From: Opitutia bacterium
GTDB lineage: Bacteria; Verrucomicrobiota; Verrucomicrobiia; Opitutales; JANYEO01
Length of the DNA stretch: 7,446 nucleotides
Assembly (NCBI GenBank): GCA_025363025.1
Contig: JANYEO010000267.1
Location: 1 to 7,446, forward strand
Direction of reading: 5' to 3'
The position numbers and the translations under genes were made by a program. The notes under the pieces are model-generated. The model had not been told where the DNA came from. It did no database searches and saw only the letters and a program-made list of their open reading frames with translations. Shown here piece after piece: positions 4,034-7,446 of this stretch (the stretch's first letter is position 1; each line of letters starts with the position of its first letter).

Positions 4034-6469
4034 TTAAGAGGTTAAGGCAAAAGGAGCAGGGGCATTCGCTGTGTGTTCAGCCCAGGCAGAATCAATTAAA
4101 TGTTCGAGGAATATAGGGGGGGATAAGGGAGGAACTTCTGCCAAGGCTTGATGATAAATGACGGTCGAAGGCGTGAGGCCGGGCAGTGTATTGGCTTCAA
4201 TTAAAATTAACGCCTGTGTTTTGCGATTATAAAAGGCATCGAGCCTGGCATAATTCGTAATGCCTAATGCTTTGGCTGCGGCTTCGATCAAGGTGCGGAT
4301 ACGGGCGACACTTTCCGTAGATATAATATCATGTGGCGGCGGGGTTAAGTTGACGCCTGTGCCGCCTTGGAATTTTTCTTCTAACGAAAGCACGGCCCCT
4401 TCTGCAATCGTGATACTAGGGGAGAGCGCATGGTATTCGCCGGCTGCCTCGAGGACGCCAACGGTAATTTCGACCCAACCTTCTTTGGCGGTTTGAATGA
4501 GTGAGTGCCCTTTAATCTGGATGGCATCGGGCTCAATATAGGGCTCAAAGAGGTAGTCTGTGTCGGTATTGGGGGGCATTTCGATGGGCTGTGTTTGCCC
4601 GGGGAAGGTGTGTGGCGGGATAAACGGGGCCTTATCTGCGGCCAGTTTAATATAAGCGTTAAGATCTGCTTGATTCGTGAGTTTAACGATGCCGGCCGAG
4701 CACCCGTCATGTCGGGGCTTAAGGATCAACGTTTGGCTGGATAATGCTTGGGTAAGTTCAGGCCAGAGGGTGGCGGCTTGTGCGATTAAAGCGCTCAAGG
4801 GGTAAGATTTTTTAGGAAGCGAAGTTAGCCCTGGAATAGCGGCTTGTTGAATGGCCAGCCCGGTTGCGCATTTATCCATGCATAGGCGAGCGGCTGGGGC
4901 ATGTGGCCCATTATGCGGGAGGTTATAGGCGGCAAGTTTGGCTTGTAATTGGCCATTTTCCCCCGCGCCTCCATGAAGACCAATGAAAACAAAGGCTGCT
5001 TGGGTTTTGGCTTGGATTAAAAAAGCATCGAGTGTCAGCGGCTGTGGAAGCGGCTCTGGCGTATAAGGGGGTAGGGCACCGGCTCCGTTTAAATGGACTT
5101 GCGGGATCATGCTTTCTACGCGCGGGCGAACAACGGCTGCTTGTTCGCAATTTTCCATCACTTCTTCCGCAGTGTGGTTGAGGGCGTAGCTATAGGGGAT
5201 GGGCCATATGGTTTCGTTTTGCGCCCAAAAAAATGGTTGAGGGGCGTAGCGGGTGGATTTGAGGAGTTTTAGCCAAATATTAGTCCCACTCATGAGGGAG
5301 ACTTGGCGCTCAGCTGTAGACCCACCAAACAGGACATAAACGGGTCGCTTAGGCGTGCTGGCCGCTTCGCTCAGTGTGGGTGGATTTATTCCATAACGCC
5401 TGCAAGCGCTTTCAACAATGGTCAAGAGAGCTTGTCGATGGTTGAGCCCGACGAGGCTACTTTGGCGGAAGACAAAGCTGTTTTGCTCCATTCCAGAAAT
5501 GGGGTTAATATCCGTAAAGAGCAGTTTGCCGCCAGGAAGGCACCAGCCGTCAATCCGTCCAAAATCACGCATGCCAAAGAGCGTAAAAATAGCTTCGGCC
5601 TCTCGCTGGATGAGAGTTGTTGTTTCATCGCTAAAACGTGGAGGGGTGTGGTACCGGGTGTTGGCCGTGGGGAGATATTTGCGGCGATAATCAAAGAGCC
5701 CATGATCCTCGTAGGATACTTCGATTTCTGTTGGGATGAGTGCATAAGGGCTTCCCTGGGGGTTTTGGAAGGCGAGGACGGTAAATTCGTTGCCTTCCAC
5801 AAAAGGCTCAAGAAGGGCGCGGGTATCGACCCCATCATTGAAAAGGAGATTAGCCTTTTGCAGGGCTTCGTCCGGGGTATTGATGGAGTGGACCCCGATG
5901 GAAGAGCCCCCGGCGCTCGGTTTAATAATAGCGCGTTCGGGTTGATGAGTATGGAAGAAGCGCTGGATAACGGCTGCATTATCTGGGTTGCCGGCTTCTA
6001 ATAGGGCTGCTGGTAGTGTTCCAAATCCTTTGCGCATGAGGGTGTCTGCCGCACAGTGCTTGAAGAATAGCTTTTTGCAGGCCTCACTACCAGAGCCCAC
6101 AAAGGGAATATTCATATCCTCGAGGAGCGCTTGGAGTTCCCCTGTTTCCCCAAAGGGGCCATGAATGGCCGGGAAGACAAGGTCCATGCTTTTGAGCACG
6201 GCTTCCAGAGATTTGCCTTCTAGGTGTTCCGCCGTTTCGTAGAGTTTAAAGTCAAAATCTGAAGGGGTGTTGGAATAAAGTTGCGCTGGGGATAGTCGAT
6301 AAAAGCGGAGCTCTCGGTCAACATAGAGGGGGTGTATCGTTAGTGTATCATCTTGGAGATGATCCAGTAACGAGCGCGCTGAATTAAGAGAAATGCCTCG
6401 CTCGCACGAGGGCCCACCGCAGATAACACCTAAATGGAAAGCCATGCCATCTAGCATGGCAGGAATCAT
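4034..6469 (-). CDS. ddl: Tandem (double-domain) D-alanine--D-alanine ligase
   Basis: Ddl joins two D-alanines using ATP in the cytoplasm; MurF then adds the dipeptide to peptidoglycan precursors. At 811 residues this is twice the usual length (about 300-370) and holds two full Ddl units. Unit 1 (about 10-360): CGGPSCERGISL (E23), HGPFGETGELQ, IIKPSAGGSSIG (K183, S189), E228, omega loop FDYRRKY (Y265), R305-x-D307, then D320-I-N322 and GMEQNSF. Unit 2 (about 375-800): FGGSTAERQVSL (E387), HGGAGENGQLQ (499-509), LKPRHDGCSAG (K584), E667, omega loop LEEKF (F700), R742-x-D744, then E758-A-N760 and PGLTPST. Both look catalytically competent, with differences: unit 1 has Asp for the metal-binding Glu270 of E. 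coli DdlB, and unit 2 has Phe for Tyr216, Cys for Ser150 and Thr for Ser281. Unit 2 also has extra segments near 415-480 and 615-640. In-frame ATGs occur at codons 1, 5 and 9 with no Shine-Dalgarno sequence; codon 9 (6445) is a real alternative start. It lies 36 bases after dsbD and abuts dacB. Confidence 0.92.
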   Translation of the reverse strand: MIPAMLDGMAFHLGVICGGPSCERGISLNSARSLLDHLQDDTLTIHPLYVDRELRFYRLSPAQLYSNTPSDFDFKLYETAEHLEGKSLEAVLKSMDLVFPAIHGPFGETGELQALLEDMNIPFVGSGSEACKKLFFKHCAADTLMRKGFGTLPAALLEAGNPDNAAVIQRFFHTHQPERAIIKPSAGGSSIGVHSINTPDEALQKANLLFNDGVDTRALLEPFVEGNEFTVLAFQNPQGSPYALIPTEIEVSYEDHGLFDYRRKYLPTANTRYHTPPRFSDETTTLIQREAEAIFTLFGMRDFGRIDGWCLPGGKLLFTDINPISGMEQNSFVFRQSSLVGLNHRQALLTIVESACRRYGINPPTLSEAASTPKRPVYVLFGGSTAERQVSLMSGTNIWLKLLKSTRYAPQPFFWAQNETIWPIPYSYALNHTAEEVMENCEQAAVVRPRVESMIPQVHLNGAGALPPYTPEPLPQPLTLDAFLIQAKTQAAFVFIGLHGGAGENGQLQAKLAAYNLPHNGPHAPAARLCMDKCATGLAIQQAAIPGLTSLPKKSYPLSALIAQAATLWPELTQALSSQTLILKPRHDGCSAGIVKLTNQADLNAYIKLAADKAPFIPPHTFPGQTQPIEMPPNTDTDYLFEPYIEPDAIQIKGHSLIQTAKEGWVEITVGVLEAAGEYHALSPSITIAEGAVLSLEEKFQGGTGVNLTPPPHDIISTESVARIRTLIEAAAKALGITNYARLDAFYNRKTQALILIEANTLPGLTPSTVIYHQALAEVPPLSPPIFLEHLIDSAWAEHTANAPAPFALTS
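6441..6460. repeat. Perfect inverted repeat over the ddl start region
   Basis: GCCATGC (6441-6447) and GCATGGC (6454-6460) are perfect reverse complements separated by six bases. In the ddl message this gives a 7-pair hairpin starting within codon 4 and ending within codon 10; it contains the alternative ATG codons 5 and 9. It could influence which start codon is used, or be an operator-like dyad. No protein partner can be named. Confidence 0.6.
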
Positions 6470-6505
6470 TAGGTTAGGTCAAATGCGACTACTAAAATTT
6501 TGAAA

Positions 6506-7446
6506 TTATAGTGCATTAAATGCTTCTAGCAGGATGTCAACCGTGAGCACTTCAGGCAGAAGGATGGGGCCATTTGCTGAATGAGCCGGGTAGAGCGCAT
6601 AAGTAGGGACGCCACTGCGGCCTATATCGGCTAGGGCTTGAGTGATGACAGGGTCCTTCCGGGTCCAGTCTGCCATTAAAGGCGTAATGTTTTTATCTTT
6701 AAGGGCTTGGATAACCTGAGGGTTTGAAAGCGCCCCGCGGAGGTTCGCCTGGCAGGTAAGGCACCAGGCCGCACTAAAATCAATAAATACGGGCTGGCTC
6801 TTTGCGCGAAGGGCAGCGAGGCGTTCAGGCGAAAAAGCCTCCCATGGAATGCCCTCTTGCTGGGAGGAAAGGGGTGTTCCACTTGAGGGGGTGCGCGCTG
6901 CTTGGATAAATAGAAAAAGGGCTCCTATAGCTAAGAGGCCGGAGAGAAGGTAGGCGATGCGCCGTGTTTTTAGAGGTTGATGAAAGGCACCCCAGCGGCC
7001 GTAGACCCAGCTGAGTAAGCTTACCAGCACTAATCCAAAAAGCACTTCGGCTACCGCACCTATTTGTGTTTGAAGCCCAAAAACCCATAGAAGCCAGACG
7101 ACTGTTGCAAAAAGAGGGAAGGCCATGGCTTCTTTAAACGATTCCATCCATGCGCCTGGCCGCGGGAGGAATTTGAGTAAGCTCGGAAAAAAGCTTAGGA
7201 GAAGGTAGGGGCTAGCCATACCGATAGCTAGTGCGGTGAAAACGCACAGGGCCATCCATGCCGGTTGAGAGAGAGCAAACCCAAGGGCAACTCCCATAAA
7301 AGGGGCCGTGCAGGGGGTTGCGACTAAAGTTGCGAGTATGCCTGAAAAGAAAGCGCCCCACGCCCCTTCTTTGGATGTGAGCCCAGCGCCCGCCCCTGCA
7401 AGCCCCATGCCTATTTCGAAAACCCCCAAAAAGACGAGACCCAGGG
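6506..7446 (-). CDS. dsbD: DsbD/ScsB-family thiol:disulfide interchange protein, C-terminal part (partial)
   Basis: This inner-membrane protein passes electrons from cytoplasmic thioredoxin to periplasmic partners. The frame is open to the window edge, reading LGLVFLGVFEIG before the TTG at 7429, so the N-terminal part, including the first membrane cysteine, is missing from view. Visible are five hydrophobic segments (the first near 7297-7360, the last near 6902-6958). The first contains ATPCTAPFMG, whose Cys (codon 7310-7312) corresponds to the second redox-active membrane cysteine of DsbD. After the last segment comes a periplasmic thioredoxin-like domain with the active site WCLTC (CxxC at 6752-6763), the loop DWTRKDP and the cis-Pro motif SGVPTY. 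The WCLTC form and TPCTAPFMG are closer to ScsB-like DsbD homologues than to E. coli DsbD, in my judgement. It is the first visible gene of the - strand group, 36 bases before ddl. Confidence 0.93.
   Translation of the reverse strand, partial: LGLVFLGVFEIGMGLAGAGAGLTSKEGAWGAFFSGILATLVATPCTAPFMGVALGFALSQPAWMALCVFTALAIGMASPYLLLSFFPSLLKFLPRPGAWMESFKEAMAFPLFATVVWLLWVFGLQTQIGAVAEVLFGLVLVSLLSWVYGRWGAFHQPLKTRRIAYLLSGLLAIGALFLFIQAARTPSSGTPLSSQQEGIPWEAFSPERLAALRAKSQPVFIDFSAAWCLTCQANLRGALSNPQVIQALKDKNITPLMADWTRKDPVITQALADIGRSGVPTYALYPAHSANGPILLPEVLTVDILLEAFNAL

Noticed and set aside
5340..5380. Possible frameshift or artificial join between the two Ddl units
   Set aside because: The frame continues cleanly through a linker of about 15 residues between unit 1 and unit 2, and both units are complete, so a real fusion is simpler than an error.
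5422..5979. Second - strand frame of 185 codons inside ddl
   Set aside because: It is the same strand but a different frame of the ligase, is rich in Ser/Pro/Leu without family motifs, and has no start signal.
5303..6001. Long open frame on the + strand (232 codons) opposite ddl
   Set aside because: It lies wholly antisense to a clear, motif-rich ligase gene, shows no recognisable protein motif, and is readily explained as a shadow of the codon pattern on the other strand.
1..7446. CRISPR arrays, tRNA genes, insertion sequences, attachment sites
   Set aside because: No regularly spaced repeats, cloverleaf-like sequence, transposase motifs or terminal repeats were seen by eye on either strand.

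Overview
The window looks like chromosome from a Gram-negative-type bacterium that makes peptidoglycan. No ribosomal RNA or other strong phylogenetic marker is present. The EF-Ts is the short form (195 residues, against about 280-300 in most proteobacteria), which is typical of Verrucomicrobiota, planctomycetes, Thermus and a few other groups. Together with a double-domain D-Ala-D-Ala ligase, this makes a PVC/Verrucomicrobiota-like host my best guess, but it is only a guess. From memory, the AlaX and MerR proteins resemble families common in Legionella-like, amoeba-associated bacteria, so part of the window may have been exchanged between intracellular or protist-associated lineages.

Layout, left half (+ strand): the 3' end of rpsB (1-211) is followed after 3 bases by tsf (215-802), then a strong intrinsic terminator (844-877). 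Next come a free-standing alanyl-tRNA editing protein of the AlaX type (911-1567) and a MerR regulator with a TipAS-like C-terminal effector domain (1651-2598). The regulator has its own MerR-style promoter with a 19-base spacer (1599-1629) and a near-perfect Shine-Dalgarno sequence. The pyrH and frr genes that often follow tsf do not occur here.

Layout, right half (- strand, read right to left): the 3' part of a DsbD/ScsB-type membrane thiol:disulfide reductase (7446-6506, running off the window) is followed after 36 bases by an 811-residue protein made of two complete D-alanine--D-alanine ligase domains in tandem (6469-4034). Its stop codon directly abuts the start codon of a PBP4-type D-Ala-D-Ala carboxypeptidase/endopeptidase, dacB (4033-2591). 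dacB and the MerR gene converge and overlap by 8 bases.

The - strand genes form a plausible cell-envelope operon: one protein makes the D-Ala-D-Ala stem terminus, one trims or hydrolyses it in the periplasm, and one delivers reducing power to the periplasm. The most interesting item is the tandem Ddl. Both halves keep most catalytic positions, but they differ at specificity and metal-binding positions. The first half has Tyr in the omega loop and Asp in place of the metal-binding Glu. The second half has Phe in the omega loop, as in D-Ala-D-lactate-making Leuconostoc-type ligases, with the canonical Glu/Asn pair. Other points are a possible internal start that would yield a TipAS-like stand-alone effector domain, and an HxxxE zinc motif in AlaX.
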